From NCBI RefSeq assembly GCF_003339865.1, contig NZ_QPKV01000009.1:124001-188000 (forward strand): DNA of 64,000 nucleotides, written 5' to 3'. This document shows positions 15,987 through 25,114 of the stretch, piece after piece. Positions within the stretch are counted from its first letter, which is position 1; the number at the start of each line of letters is the position of its first letter. The translations under genes were made by a program, and so were the position numbers. Below the pieces are notes generated by a model. That model had not been told where the DNA came from. It searched no databases and saw only the letters and a list, made by a program, of their open reading frames with translations. The stretch comes from Pedobacter chinensis (GTDB lineage: Bacteria > Bacteroidota > Bacteroidia > Sphingobacteriales > Sphingobacteriaceae).

Positions 15987-17459
15987 TTATCTCGGATTAA
16001 GTGGAACGCCTGATAGTGAGGCTTCTTCTGGGATTTGGAACATTCGGCGATTATCGTCAGGGCCAAGCTCAATAAAAGTTTCTGCACCATCGGTATCATA
16101 AACATTGTGTTTTACGGTTAAACGATGTCTTAAAATATCAAACCAACGTATCCCTTCTTGTAAGAATTCAAACTTTTTACTCTCTAATATTAACTTAATC
16201 ACGGCTTCTTTATCATCCATAATTGAATAATATGTTTTGGCTTTCGCTATTGTTGGGGCGTCGGCTGAAGCACTATAATTATTAATTCTAACACTCATGA
16301 AGTCTGTTACATCCTTAATCGCTTTATCTAATTGGTTTAGCTGAGCATAAGCTTCTGCTCTGTTCATTAATGCTTCATCAACACTCAATAATGGCGACAT
16401 GATATATGGATATCCTGTACTCGCATTCGGGCTTACCCTATAGAAGTACTCCTTATATTTATAGGTTGTATAATTTGGTACAGAGTAATAGATAATTTTA
16501 TGAGCCAGTGCCTTTCCGCTATAATTACGGCTGGCTTCAAACATTCTAACTAAAGTTTGTCCATATCCATAACGTGGAGATGTTAGTCTTTGATATCCTG
16601 AATATTGATTTGCAAGAAGCAAGATTGATTTCTGATCAGATCTTGTAAACGCTGCATTAAATTCAGCAAGGGTCATATTCTTAAGGGTAGAATTGATGGG
16701 TCTTAAATAACTTAAAAAATCACCACTTGGAACAATTGCACTAACATGATCTATTACCTTTTGCCATTCGCCTTTAAAAAGATAAAAACGAGATGCAAAA
16801 GCATGAGCAGCAGCTGGCGTAAAGTGATACTTAGGCACTTCATATGCAGATGCGGATAATAATGCGATTCCTTCTGTTAAATCCTTTTCAATTTTCTCAT
16901 ATGTTTTCTGTACAGTTTCTCTTTCGTATTGCTTTATTACGACAGTTTCGGGTTCTGTAACATACGGAATACCGGGTGAATCATTGGTACCACCAATTTG
17001 ATACGCCTTTGAGAATAAGGTAACCAGCATAAAATGAGCATAAGCCCGTGCTACTAAAGCTTCTCCTTTATATGGATTTACTGCACTTCCAAAATCATTT
17101 TGATCAATGGACTCCAGAGCTTGATTAGCGGCGGCGATTCCCGCATAACAACCATTCCAATAGTTAGTTGAAGTCCCTGTCCCAGAGCCAACGACATCCT
17201 GCCAAAAATATGGCCTTGTAGATACATCTGCTACAGTACCCACCCCACTTCCTTTATCTTCGGCATTGTCTGAGGCCGCCTCTGTAAACGTTAGGTAATC
17301 GTATTGAGGATAAGCGGTGGCAACCAATTGAGCAACTTTTTCAACAGTATTAATCTCTGTTCTATTATCTGGCTCTTTGTCCAGATATTTATTACACGAC
17401 TGTGACATAAAAGCAACCACAACACATGTAGCTATAAATTTATTTTTTTTCAATTTCAT
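15987..17459 (-). CDS. SusD/RagB-family surface lipoprotein
   Basis: The start at 17459 (MKLKKNKFIAT) is preferred over 17483 because it opens a proper signal peptide ending in the lipobox FMSQSC and does not overlap the SusC gene. The mature protein of about 465 residues has the SusD-like N-terminal pattern (NKYLDKEPDN), TPR-like helices (KGEALVARAYAHFMLVTLFS) and the family C-terminal segment (VIKLILESKKFEFLQEGIRW then RFDILRHRL-like). SusD proteins cap the SusC transporter and hold the ligand at the outer membrane. Length is usual for the family. It follows SusC by 13 bases. Confidence 0.93.
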   Translation of the reverse strand: MKLKKNKFIATCVVVAFMSQSCNKYLDKEPDNRTEINTVEKVAQLVATAYPQYDYLTFTEAASDNAEDKGSGVGTVADVSTRPYFWQDVVGSGTGTSTNYWNGCYAGIAAANQALESIDQNDFGSAVNPYKGEALVARAYAHFMLVTLFSKAYQIGGTNDSPGIPYVTEPETVVIKQYERETVQKTYEKIEKDLTEGIALLSASAYEVPKYHFTPAAAHAFASRFYLFKGEWQKVIDHVSAIVPSGDFLSYLRPINSTLKNMTLAEFNAAFTRSDQKSILLLANQYSGYQRLTSPRYGYGQTLVRMFEASRNYSGKALAHKIIYYSVPNYTTYKYKEYFYRVSPNASTGYPYIMSPLLSVDEALMNRAEAYAQLNQLDKAIKDVTDFMSVRINNYSASADAPTIAKAKTYYSIMDDKEAVIKLILESKKFEFLQEGIRWFDILRHRLTVKHNVYDTDGAETFIELGPDDNRRMFQIPEEASLSGVPLNPR

Positions 17460-17472
17460 AATACCTAAGATT

Positions 17473-20400
17473 TTAAAAACCAACTTTTAACGATAATGTA
17501 TATTGCTTAGGAATTGGTATTGCAACTCCTCCAGTCCCAAAAAATTCCGGATCCTGACCATTTAATTTTTTATCAGAGTAAAGAAGTGCGATGTTATTTC
17601 CTACTAATGATACTGATACATTAGACATATGTAGTCTAGAAACCAGTTTTTTAGGGAATTGGTAGGTAAAGGCAATTTGTTTAAAACGAATAAAGTCTCC
17701 TTTTGCTACTCTTTCGGTAGAGTAATTATATAAATTATATGGATAAATACCCGATACGACTGAACCATCAGCATTTGTAATTGTTTGAGATGCGACAAAT
17801 GGATCTACTAATGCGGGAACATTAGTATATTGCTCATCGCCGGGCATTACCCATCTGTTTAATAAATCTTTTGACATCGCATACAAATCCGGATATGATA
17901 CTGAATATGTAGGGATCAAGCGAATTACGTTACCCGCTGAGAAAGTAAATAAAGTTGTTAAACTAAAGTTTTTATAGCTGAAATTATTATAGAAACCACC
18001 ATTGTAGGGTGCATCTACAGGTCCTTCATATTTAAGTGTTCCTACTGTTGTACTTTGTAAATTCACATAAGTGTTAACCTTTCCATTTTGATCAATAAAA
18101 TATGGGTGACCGGTATAATGGTCTAAGCCCGCAAATTGTATAGAATAAAGTCCTCTTTGTGAATGCCCTTCAAGTGGACCTCCATCGGCGCTCACTAAAC
18201 GCCAAATGTTTGGATTTACCTGAAGTTCAGTGATTTTATTTGTATTATAACCGAAGTTTAGATTGGTACGCCATTTAAAATCAGCTTCATTTAATACATT
18301 ACCAGTCAAAGTAAATTCAAATCCACTCGATTTCATTTTACCATAGTTCGCTGTTTTGGTAAACTGTCCGCCAATTCCTGAAGTATTAATTGAACCGATT
18401 AAGTCAAAGATGTTTCTTGTATAATAGTCAACTGTTAACTGAAGTCGATTATTGGATAAGAGACCAATATCAGCACCAACATTAAATTCATATAATTTCT
18501 CCCAGGTTAATTCCGAATTCGCCAGGCTTGAAATATAAGTAACTGTCTCTTTTTCATTATCGTACGGGCGGCGTGCAACCTGATTGTAAAATACAGCCGC
18601 AGAGTTATTGGCATTCCCAATATTAGCTACCAAACCATAGGTAGCCCTTAAAGTAGCTGAATTTACGATATTGTTTTCCCACCAAAATTTTTCCTGATCA
18701 ATATTCCACTTACCAGAAACGTTCCAGGTAGGAAGCCATCTGGCGGTTTTGCTGCTACCCATTTTATTTGAACCATCCAATCTTGCAGATCCATTAAAAA
18801 CATATCGGTCTTTGAAATTGTATGCTGCTGTTCCCAGAAATCCTACAAAACGGTCGTAAGTATTACTCATCGAAAAATATGGATAGCCAGACTCTTGCGC
18901 CCATTTAAAATAACGGTAATTAGAATTTACAATTCCACCATTATCATATTGATAACCAACCCCATCAAAAGCTTCGGTTTGTCTGTCAGTATACCTTGTT
19001 TCCATAGACGTAAATAAATTTAGGTGGTGATCAGTGCCGAACATTTTATCGAAGACTAAATCTTGTCTGAAATAATAGTTCTTCAAGTTATCCCCCTTGA
19101 TATTATAAAATCCGCCTTCCGGAAGAACAACATATGGCAATCCATTTGGATTGTCTGGATCGCTGTATAAATATTTATTGTCTCCAATAACAGTAGCATC
19201 TTTTGCTGCCCTATAAGCCAATGCCATATTAGAATTTTCTAACACATAAGTTTGTCTTTCAGTTTTAGCATAGCGGTAAGCACCATTAACAGTGTAGGAT
19301 AGGCTTGGAAGGATTTTGTATGTTAACCCACCTTGAACTTTAAAATCAATTTGAGTTAATTTTAAATAATTGTTTTCTAACTCAGTCAAAATATTAAACG
19401 GAGCATAATTACGTGTGAAATATTCTCTATTTCCATTTTCGTCGTAAGCAGTTATGGCCCTGCTTGTATTCAATGCATAAGAATATGGATTGATATCGAA
19501 GTCTCTTGAATAAGAGCCATACACTGGATCAGAAGTACGATCTAAGGTTCCGGGCGCCATTTGATCACGGATAGAACCGTTAGCTAAAAGCTCCCCACTG
19601 ATTTTAGGACTTAATTTAAAATTTGACCTAAAGTTTCCTGTAAACCGATCAACGCTATTACCTAAAGTTTGACCTGTATCATGCAAATAAGAGGTAGAAG
19701 CATAAGTTTGAAAATTCTCTGTTCCGGAGTTTAAGCTTACAGAGTGTTCTTGCAACAATGAGTTTTTGAAAAGAATATCGAACCAATCTGTATTTGCATT
19801 GGCATAACGTTCTAAAAATTTGTTACGACTAGCTACATCATTTTTCAAGGCATAAGTGTTGGTTGTCTCATCGTAGTCATATAATGAATTATACATTTTA
19901 TAGAAAACACCTCCTGTTGCCCCACGAGATGCAGAAGCATGGTTATAGTAACCCTTGTTTTCGAGCTCCATCATTACCGACATTTGATCTGCAGAATTCA
20001 TAATATCAAAATCAGAATAAGAAGGTTTCAAATAGGTTGTATAATTCCCTGTATAGCTGATATTTGGCTTGCCTTGTGTTACTTTCCCTTTCTTGGTATT
20101 TACCACAATTACGCCATTCATGGCACGAGCTCCATATTTTGCAGTAGCTGCAGCATCCTTCAATATTGTGAAACTTTCAATATCATCTGGATTTAATCCC
20201 GCAACTGATGAGCCAATCAGAGTATTGGCATCCCCGGTTGAAAGTGCTTCATTTGAAATATTAACCACATCTTCCAGGATAATACCATCAACAACCCAAA
20301 GCGGTTTATTATCACCAGAAATTGAAGTAGCACCACGAACGCGGATTTTAGGTGCAGCGCCAAAAGTACCGGAAACATTTTGAACTGACACCCCCGCTAC

Positions 20401-21102
20401 CTGTCCTTCAAGCATACGACTAATATCAGGAACACCATTTCGTTGTGCGTCAGAAGCTTTTACCAATGTTGCAGAACCTGTAAATAACTTTTTATTTAAA
20501 TCCTGATAACCAGTTGAAACAACGTTTACCTCTTGTAGTTGAGCAGCATCTTCTTCCAGTGTTATATTAATTACAGTTTTGTTGCCAATCGCGATTTCAA
20601 CAGGTTTGTAGCCGATATAACTAAATACCAACGTAGCGCCTTCGTTAACCGAAATTTGATAATTACCATTTGCTGCTGTTGAAACTGCATTTGCCGCACC
20701 TTTCTCTCTTACACTTACGCCCGGCATCGGAGTTCCATTTTTATCAATTACCTTTCCGGTAATTTTAACAACAGCAAAGTAATCCAATACCTTATCAAAA
20801 ATTGATTTCTCTTTAGGTTTAATAAGAATAGTTTTGTCTTCAATAGCATAAGTCAAGTCATTACCAGATGTGATTTTGTTCATTACCTCTTCTATTGTGG
20901 CGTTTTTAAAATCAGCGTTAAAAGTGGTATTGCTTTTGATTTTGTTTGTTGATAGTAGCACATCATAACCTGATTGCAACCTAATTTCTCTAATAATTTT
21001 TTCAAGGGTTACATTTTTTTCTTTCAACGTAACTAACTGACCAAATGAAGCTGCACTTACCTGCATTAAAGAGGTAAGCAATATGATGGTTACTAACTTC
21101 AT
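17473..21102 (-). CDS. SusC/RagA-family TonB-dependent receptor with STN domain
   Basis: The start at 21102 (MKLVTIILLTSLMQVSAAS) gives a clean signal peptide; the frame is open to 21168. The order is: STN domain (about 25-105 of the mature chain, VTLEKIIREIRLQSGYDVLL), carboxypeptidase-regulatory-like domain (ITGKVIDKNGTPMPGVSV), TonB box region, plug (RNGVPDISRMLEGQVAGV and the LWVVDGIILED segment), and a barrel of about 900 residues ending in SLKVGF. The STN domain contacts FecR and so couples ligand binding to the sigma factor at 22692. The protein is full length. The ligand is unknown; the HExxH lipoprotein points to a peptide-like substrate more than a glycan, and no glycosidase lies in the operon. 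Confidence 0.94.
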   Translation of the reverse strand: MKLVTIILLTSLMQVSAASFGQLVTLKEKNVTLEKIIREIRLQSGYDVLLSTNKIKSNTTFNADFKNATIEEVMNKITSGNDLTYAIEDKTILIKPKEKSIFDKVLDYFAVVKITGKVIDKNGTPMPGVSVREKGAANAVSTAANGNYQISVNEGATLVFSYIGYKPVEIAIGNKTVINITLEEDAAQLQEVNVVSTGYQDLNKKLFTGSATLVKASDAQRNGVPDISRMLEGQVAGVSVQNVSGTFGAAPKIRVRGATSISGDNKPLWVVDGIILEDVVNISNEALSTGDANTLIGSSVAGLNPDDIESFTILKDAAATAKYGARAMNGVIVVNTKKGKVTQGKPNISYTGNYTTYLKPSYSDFDIMNSADQMSVMMELENKGYYNHASASRGATGGVFYKMYNSLYDYDETTNTYALKNDVASRNKFLERYANANTDWFDILFKNSLLQEHSVSLNSGTENFQTYASTSYLHDTGQTLGNSVDRFTGNFRSNFKLSPKISGELLANGSIRDQMAPGTLDRTSDPVYGSYSRDFDINPYSYALNTSRAITAYDENGNREYFTRNYAPFNILTELENNYLKLTQIDFKVQGGLTYKILPSLSYTVNGAYRYAKTERQTYVLENSNMALAYRAAKDATVIGDNKYLYSDPDNPNGLPYVVLPEGGFYNIKGDNLKNYYFRQDLVFDKMFGTDHHLNLFTSMETRYTDRQTEAFDGVGYQYDNGGIVNSNYRYFKWAQESGYPYFSMSNTYDRFVGFLGTAAYNFKDRYVFNGSARLDGSNKMGSSKTARWLPTWNVSGKWNIDQEKFWWENNIVNSATLRATYGLVANIGNANNSAAVFYNQVARRPYDNEKETVTYISSLANSELTWEKLYEFNVGADIGLLSNNRLQLTVDYYTRNIFDLIGSINTSGIGGQFTKTANYGKMKSSGFEFTLTGNVLNEADFKWRTNLNFGYNTNKITELQVNPNIWRLVSADGGPLEGHSQRGLYSIQFAGLDHYTGHPYFIDQNGKVNTYVNLQSTTVGTLKYEGPVDAPYNGGFYNNFSYKNFSLTTLFTFSAGNVIRLIPTYSVSYPDLYAMSKDLLNRWVMPGDEQYTNVPALVDPFVASQTITNADGSVVSGIYPYNLYNYSTERVAKGDFIRFKQIAFTYQFPKKLVSRLHMSNVSVSLVGNNIALLYSDKKLNGQDPEFFGTGGVAIPIPKQYTLSLKVGF

Positions 21103-21448
21103 AATTAATAGGAATTTAGATATGTAGCGGCGATGCGTACATAAAATTCTAATATAAATTTTGTACATTTAATTGTCTGTTTGTTTATGGAAATGCTGGC
21201 TTTTCAGTTTCAATAAAAAGCATTCCACGGTTAATCTAAGAAATAATTGGATTTGTTCGATTCTGGCTTACCAGAATAGTTAAACAGATATAAAGGGGTG
21301 TTGCGAGCACTCCTTTTTTTATTTGTTTAACTTGAAAGATCAGTCTTGTTGTCGAAGTGTATTCATATCGGTTTGTTTTAGGTTAAGTTGGTTGTATTTT
21401 TTTATATTTTTTATAGATAAAGATTAGTTAGTTCTTCATCTTTTATTT
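21103..21448. other. fecR-susC intergenic region with hairpin
   Basis: A gap of 346 bases between fecR and susC. A hairpin (GGGGTG 21295-21300, CACTCC 21308-21313, one G-T pair) is followed by seven T on the plus strand and only three U on the minus strand, so on the operon strand it is a weak terminator at best. The susC promoter must be here; no exact TAnnTTTG box was seen, which fits use of an ECF sigma factor. Confidence 0.5.
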
Positions 21449-22621
21449 TTAATCTTTGTATACTAAAACTTTATTGTCTTTAATATCGTAACGCACTTCT
21501 CCGGTTTGTTCGAATTTCCTTAATACCTTCGAAATCTTTTCAAACCGGCTTACAGTTCCATAGTACATTACATCTTTTGCCTCAGGATCCATATATTCTA
21601 TCTGAACATTATACCATCTGGCTATTTTTTTCAAAATAGTCTCTTGTCTTTCATTGTTAAACATGAAATATCCATTTTTCCAGGCAATGGCTTCATCAAC
21701 ATCAACCGTTTTCACATCAATACCTTTTGATGATAAAATTGATTGTTCGCCCGGGGCTAACAGTTCAAAACGAGATGGATCATTAATTGCCGATATGCGG
21801 ACACGACCTTCAAATAAAGTAGTTTTGGTTACCAATTCATCAGCATAACTGTTGATATTGAAATGTGTACCTAAAACCTCTAATTTTTGCTTATCTGTTT
21901 TAACTATAAAGGGATGTTCTTTATCTTTTTTAACTTCGAAATATGCTTCACCGGTTAACTCAACCAATCTTACTTTTGATTTCGAAATATTTAAAGGATA
22001 CTTCAACGAGCTTGCAGCATTTAACCAAACACTCGAACCATCGGGCAAACGAATTTCCCATTCGCCACCATTTGGGGTGGTAATGGTATTTAATTTTGAA
22101 TCATCAGTATTGCCATTTGTTGTTTGCTCAATGTTATAAACCAATTGGCCATCTGCAGTTTTCGAAATAGATATTCCGCTCTCTTTTATTAAATCACCAT
22201 TTTTAATATCATTTAATGCGATTTTTCTGCCATCTGCCAAAGTTAAAATCGCTTTATTTCCACCGGGCATTACATCAGAATAATATACTCTTTCCTTCTT
22301 CTTATTTAAGTAAAACAGCGAAGTTAAAGAGAATGTGAGAACAACTATTGCTGCCGCAACCCATTTCAATTTTGAGAATAAAGAAACTTTGCGGGTAGGT
22401 ACTTTATCAATGGATAAAATCTCATCTACAGTTGTATTCCATTTTTCATCAACCGGAGCCGAAGATATTGGTTGATCTTCTTCCTTTAACATCATTTTCA
22501 CGATTTCATCAATAACAAAATCAGGGTTATCATCTACAAAACTCAAAAGTTGTTCCCTTTCAGCTTTGCTGAGCAAACCTAATTCAAACTGCTGTAATAA
22601 ATGATTTATTTGTCGGTTCAT
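21449..22621 (-). CDS. FecR-family anti-sigma factor
   Basis: A 390-residue inner-membrane regulator. The cytosolic N-terminus (1-80) would bind the sigma factor; one membrane segment lies at about 86-105 (WVAAAIVVLTFSLTSLFYL); the periplasmic FecR domain covers about 180-275 (TPNGGEWEIRLPDGSSVWLN, LEVLGTHFNINSY); the C-terminal DUF4974/STN-contact domain covers about 320-388 (RQETILKKIARWYNVQIEY). It transmits the state of the SusC STN domain to the ECF sigma factor encoded just upstream (70 bases). Length and domain order are those of the Bacteroidota FecR family. Confidence 0.93.
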   Translation of the reverse strand: MNRQINHLLQQFELGLLSKAEREQLLSFVDDNPDFVIDEIVKMMLKEEDQPISSAPVDEKWNTTVDEILSIDKVPTRKVSLFSKLKWVAAAIVVLTFSLTSLFYLNKKKERVYYSDVMPGGNKAILTLADGRKIALNDIKNGDLIKESGISISKTADGQLVYNIEQTTNGNTDDSKLNTITTPNGGEWEIRLPDGSSVWLNAASSLKYPLNISKSKVRLVELTGEAYFEVKKDKEHPFIVKTDKQKLEVLGTHFNINSYADELVTKTTLFEGRVRISAINDPSRFELLAPGEQSILSSKGIDVKTVDVDEAIAWKNGYFMFNNERQETILKKIARWYNVQIEYMDPEAKDVMYYGTVSRFEKISKVLRKFEQTGEVRYDIKDNKVLVYKD

Positions 22622-22691
22622 AAAGATTCTAAGACTAAGAAGCGGTAAACAGAAATTAGGACTATTGGGAAATATATTTTTTTTACTTTTT

Positions 22692-23282
22692 TTATAAAGT
22701 ATATAGGATCAACCCTAGAAGCAAAGTAATTCCATGTCGGGAAAGCTCAATTCTGATATATTTCAGTGCAGAAACCAATGAATTTTTTACTGTGTTTATA
22801 GAAATACCTAATTGATCGGCAATTTCAGGAATAGTTTTACCCTCATTTCTACTTAGCTGATAAATTTTTCTGCGTTGATTAGGCAATTTATCTACAGCAA
22901 AGGAAACAATTCTTTTTATTTCATTTAAATGAATGGATTCAGCGGTGTTATTGCTAATATGCTGCTGTGTTATTTTTAGGTTATCGATTATCTTATCATC
23001 TTTTAATTTCTTGCGAAGATAACCCAGACATTCATTTGAAACGTACTTATATAAATAGGCCTTTATGTTTTCAACTTGCTCCAGTTTATCGCGATTTAAC
23101 CATACTCTAACAAAGGCATCTTGTATAATCTCCTGAGCTGCATCGGTTGATTTGGTAAATTTTACAGCAAAGCTATTTAAAACAGGTAAATATCTGAAAA
23201 ACAGAATAGAAAATGCCTGTTCATCACCATCAACAATTTTTTTAATAAGTTCTTTTTCCCCCTCAGTATTATTAAATGCCAT
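22692..23282 (-). CDS. ECF RNA polymerase sigma factor (Bacteroidota family)
   Basis: A 196-residue sigma-70 family protein of the ECF type paired with FecR in Bacteroidota. Region 2 (about 20-90) contains AFSILFFRYLPVLNSFAVKF and DAFVRVWLNR; region 4 (about 130-185) has the helix-turn-helix TIPEIADQLGISINTVKNSL. The short hydrophobic tail (GITLLLGLILYTL) is common in this subgroup. It should direct polymerase to the susC promoter when FecR releases it. fecR follows after 70 bases on the same strand; the operon terminator of the respiratory cluster lies just beyond its start region. Confidence 0.93.
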   Translation of the reverse strand: MAFNNTEGEKELIKKIVDGDEQAFSILFFRYLPVLNSFAVKFTKSTDAAQEIIQDAFVRVWLNRDKLEQVENIKAYLYKYVSNECLGYLRKKLKDDKIIDNLKITQQHISNNTAESIHLNEIKRIVSFAVDKLPNQRRKIYQLSRNEGKTIPEIADQLGISINTVKNSLVSALKYIRIELSRHGITLLLGLILYTL

Positions 23283-23343
23283 ATCGTTAGTTAAATCCTT
23301 ATTAACAATGGATTACGATTTGCCAAATCGAAAATAAATTTAT

Positions 23344-23368
23344 TAAAAAAATCAGGCTATAGCCTGAT
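23344..23368 (-). terminator. Terminator of the respiratory operon
   Basis: A perfect 18-bp palindrome (ATCAGGCTATAGCCTGAT, 23351-23368) is followed on the minus strand by six U. It lies about 100 bases after the stop of the DUF420 gene, the last gene of the oxidase cluster. Confidence 0.88.
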
Positions 23369-23465
23369 ACCTATCTACTAAATATAGAAATCAATAATAC
23401 AACTTTATACGCAGAAAAATGACAGGTTGGTATGCTTTTTTAGCAGCAGAAATAAATTACCTAAC

Positions 23466-24047
23466 TTAATAGTTATAGTAAGGTGCTATCATTAAGTAAA
23501 CAATTACGCCAGTAACCGCAACATAAAGCCACATTGGGAAGGTAATTTTCGCAATTTTTCTATGTCTGTCAAAACGTTGAGCCAGCGCCCTGACATAGGT
23601 TACCAATACAAAAGGAATGATGATAACAGATAAACAAATATGGGTAATTAAGATAAAATAGTAAATATATTTTATAGCGCCTTCGCCACCAAATCTGGTT
23701 GAATCAGAAGTCATATGATAGGCAACGTACATAGCCAAAAAAGCAACTGATAATCCTATCGCAAACTTCATCAGGTTTTCGTGCAACTTTTGCTTGCCAT
23801 TTTTAATGGCCCAAACTGCTGCAACCAACACTACTGCTGTTACGCCGTTAATTGCCGCATATATAGGAGGTAAGAAAGACAATGGCTTTACATCATAGCC
23901 AAGTTTTCTTAAATTAACACCAAATAAAAGTGCTACAACCAAAGGAATAGCAATGGATAAAACAATAATCCATTTATTATATTTCTTTTCTAACAAATTA
24001 TTCTCCATGAACAGACTACTAATTGTTATATAATTTATAAATGGCAT
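23466..24047 (-). CDS. DUF420 family protein (cytochrome oxidase assembly)
   Basis: An inner-membrane protein of up to 193 residues with five hydrophobic segments and conserved histidines (KLHENLMKFA, MYVAYHMTSD, ILITHICLS). This matches DUF420, related to the CtaM-type oxidase assembly factors. The start at 24047 overlaps the SCO stop by one base (TAATG), implying translational coupling; an inner ATG at 24008 (MENNLLEKKYNKW) is the alternative and opens a more typical N-terminus. It is the last gene of the oxidase assembly group and is followed by a terminator. Confidence 0.85.
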   Translation of the reverse strand: MPFINYITISSLFMENNLLEKKYNKWIIVLSIAIPLVVALLFGVNLRKLGYDVKPLSFLPPIYAAINGVTAVVLVAAVWAIKNGKQKLHENLMKFAIGLSVAFLAMYVAYHMTSDSTRFGGEGAIKYIYYFILITHICLSVIIIPFVLVTYVRALAQRFDRHRKIAKITFPMWLYVAVTGVIVYLMIAPYYNY

Positions 24048-24742
24048 TATCTGCCATCTTTTAAGGTTCTTAAATATTCTGCAATCAGAACCTTAATTTC
24101 ATCTTCTAATCTACCAATGGCATCTGGATTTTCGATTTCGTAAATCCCCCTTATGCGATGTTGAACGTCAACCAATAGAATTTTATTTCCGAAAATGAAA
24201 TTTGATTTATGATCAGCATCATCCCTGATTACATCCAGCAATAAGCCATTTCTGATTAAAGGGTAAGTTGATGCGGTATCGCCAGCCAACAAATCCCATT
24301 TACCTGGTTTAGCGTTGAATTGCGCAGCAAAATCAGAAATTTTAGTTTTATCATCTGGATTTACGGATAAACTTAAAAAGCGGACCAAAGGCTTTTTCTC
24401 ATACCCTTCTGATAACTGCTTAATGTATTGAATTACATCATTGTTTTTTGCATCAGTATAAAATAAGTTTAACACTACTATTTTATCTTTTAATGATGCC
24501 CAGGTAACTGAATCTCCCTTTTGGTTAATTAAGCTAAAATCTGGTATCTGATGATAAATGGTATCAGGTATTTTCTTTCCCTTTACTGAATGAAAAGTTG
24601 AAGCAACAGTTTTTTCGCCAAAAACCGGAAGACTTTTATATCTGTTTTTTGCGAATTGTGGCAATAAATAAAAAAACAAAAATCCTGGTATAGCTAAAAT
24701 GCTTACCAGGATTAATACCTTTTTTACAGGACTTCTTTTCAT
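24047..24742 (-). CDS. SCO1/SenC-like protein lacking the copper-binding cysteines
   Basis: A 231-residue membrane-anchored thioredoxin-fold protein (anchor about 7-28). The fold is recognisable by IPDFSLINQKGDSVTWASLKDKIVVLNLFYT, LSLSVNPDDKT and GNKILLVDVQHRIRGIYE. Canonical SCO proteins have CxxxC right after the FxFT strand; here the place (residues 97-101) reads DAKNN, so both cysteines are gone, while a histidine at 178 (DADHKSN) remains near the third ligand position. SCO proteins deliver copper to the CuA site of subunit II. Without cysteines the protein cannot do this in the usual way and may act as a structural assembly factor. Overlaps with the neighbours on both sides by 1 base. 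Confidence 0.85.
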   Translation of the reverse strand: MKRSPVKKVLILVSILAIPGFLFFYLLPQFAKNRYKSLPVFGEKTVASTFHSVKGKKIPDTIYHQIPDFSLINQKGDSVTWASLKDKIVVLNLFYTDAKNNDVIQYIKQLSEGYEKKPLVRFLSLSVNPDDKTKISDFAAQFNAKPGKWDLLAGDTASTYPLIRNGLLLDVIRDDADHKSNFIFGNKILLVDVQHRIRGIYEIENPDAIGRLEDEIKVLIAEYLRTLKDGR

Positions 24743-25089
24743 TAATGATTAATCATATGCAGGTTTAAAAAACCGCCTTCTATTAACATTAAAACTATAA
24801 AGTAAATAATGAAGATAAATGATACTGTTAATGAAAGCTGGAGACCCAATTTCTCGTATTTTAAGTGCATAAAATAAGCAACAATATAAAATGCTTTTAA
24901 TAATGTTAAAGCGATATATATAAAGTTACCTATGCCATGAGAAATATATCCTTTTGGCAAAATAACCAGTGCAATGATAAATTCAATTACTGTAATGAGT
25001 AGTAAGATACCAAATACTTGCCAAATTTTACCTTTTGATAAACCAGCGTGTTCTTCGTGTCCTTCTGTTGAATGCGAGTGTTCTGACAT
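24742..25089 (-). CDS. ctaF: Cytochrome c oxidase subunit IV (prokaryotic type)
   Basis: The start at 25089 (MSEHSHSTEGHEEH) is preferred; the frame is open to 25143 but that would run into the subunit III gene. The product of 115 residues has a His/Glu-rich N-terminus and three membrane helices, with ALTLLKAFYIVAYFMHLKYE in the second, the signature of the COX4_pro/CyoD-like family. It stabilises subunits I and III of the oxidase in the inner membrane. The stop overlaps the SCO start by one base and the start lies 25 bases from the stop of subunit III, so it is tightly placed in the operon. Confidence 0.88.
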   Translation of the reverse strand: MSEHSHSTEGHEEHAGLSKGKIWQVFGILLLITVIEFIIALVILPKGYISHGIGNFIYIALTLLKAFYIVAYFMHLKYEKLGLQLSLTVSFIFIIYFIVLMLIEGGFLNLHMINH

Positions 25090-25114
25090 GATAATTTTTT
25101 TATAATATGATAAA

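Noticed and set aside
21295..21320. Strong terminator between fecR and susC
   Set aside because: The T-run is on the plus strand while the operon is on the minus strand, where only three U follow the stem; kept only as a weak hairpin.
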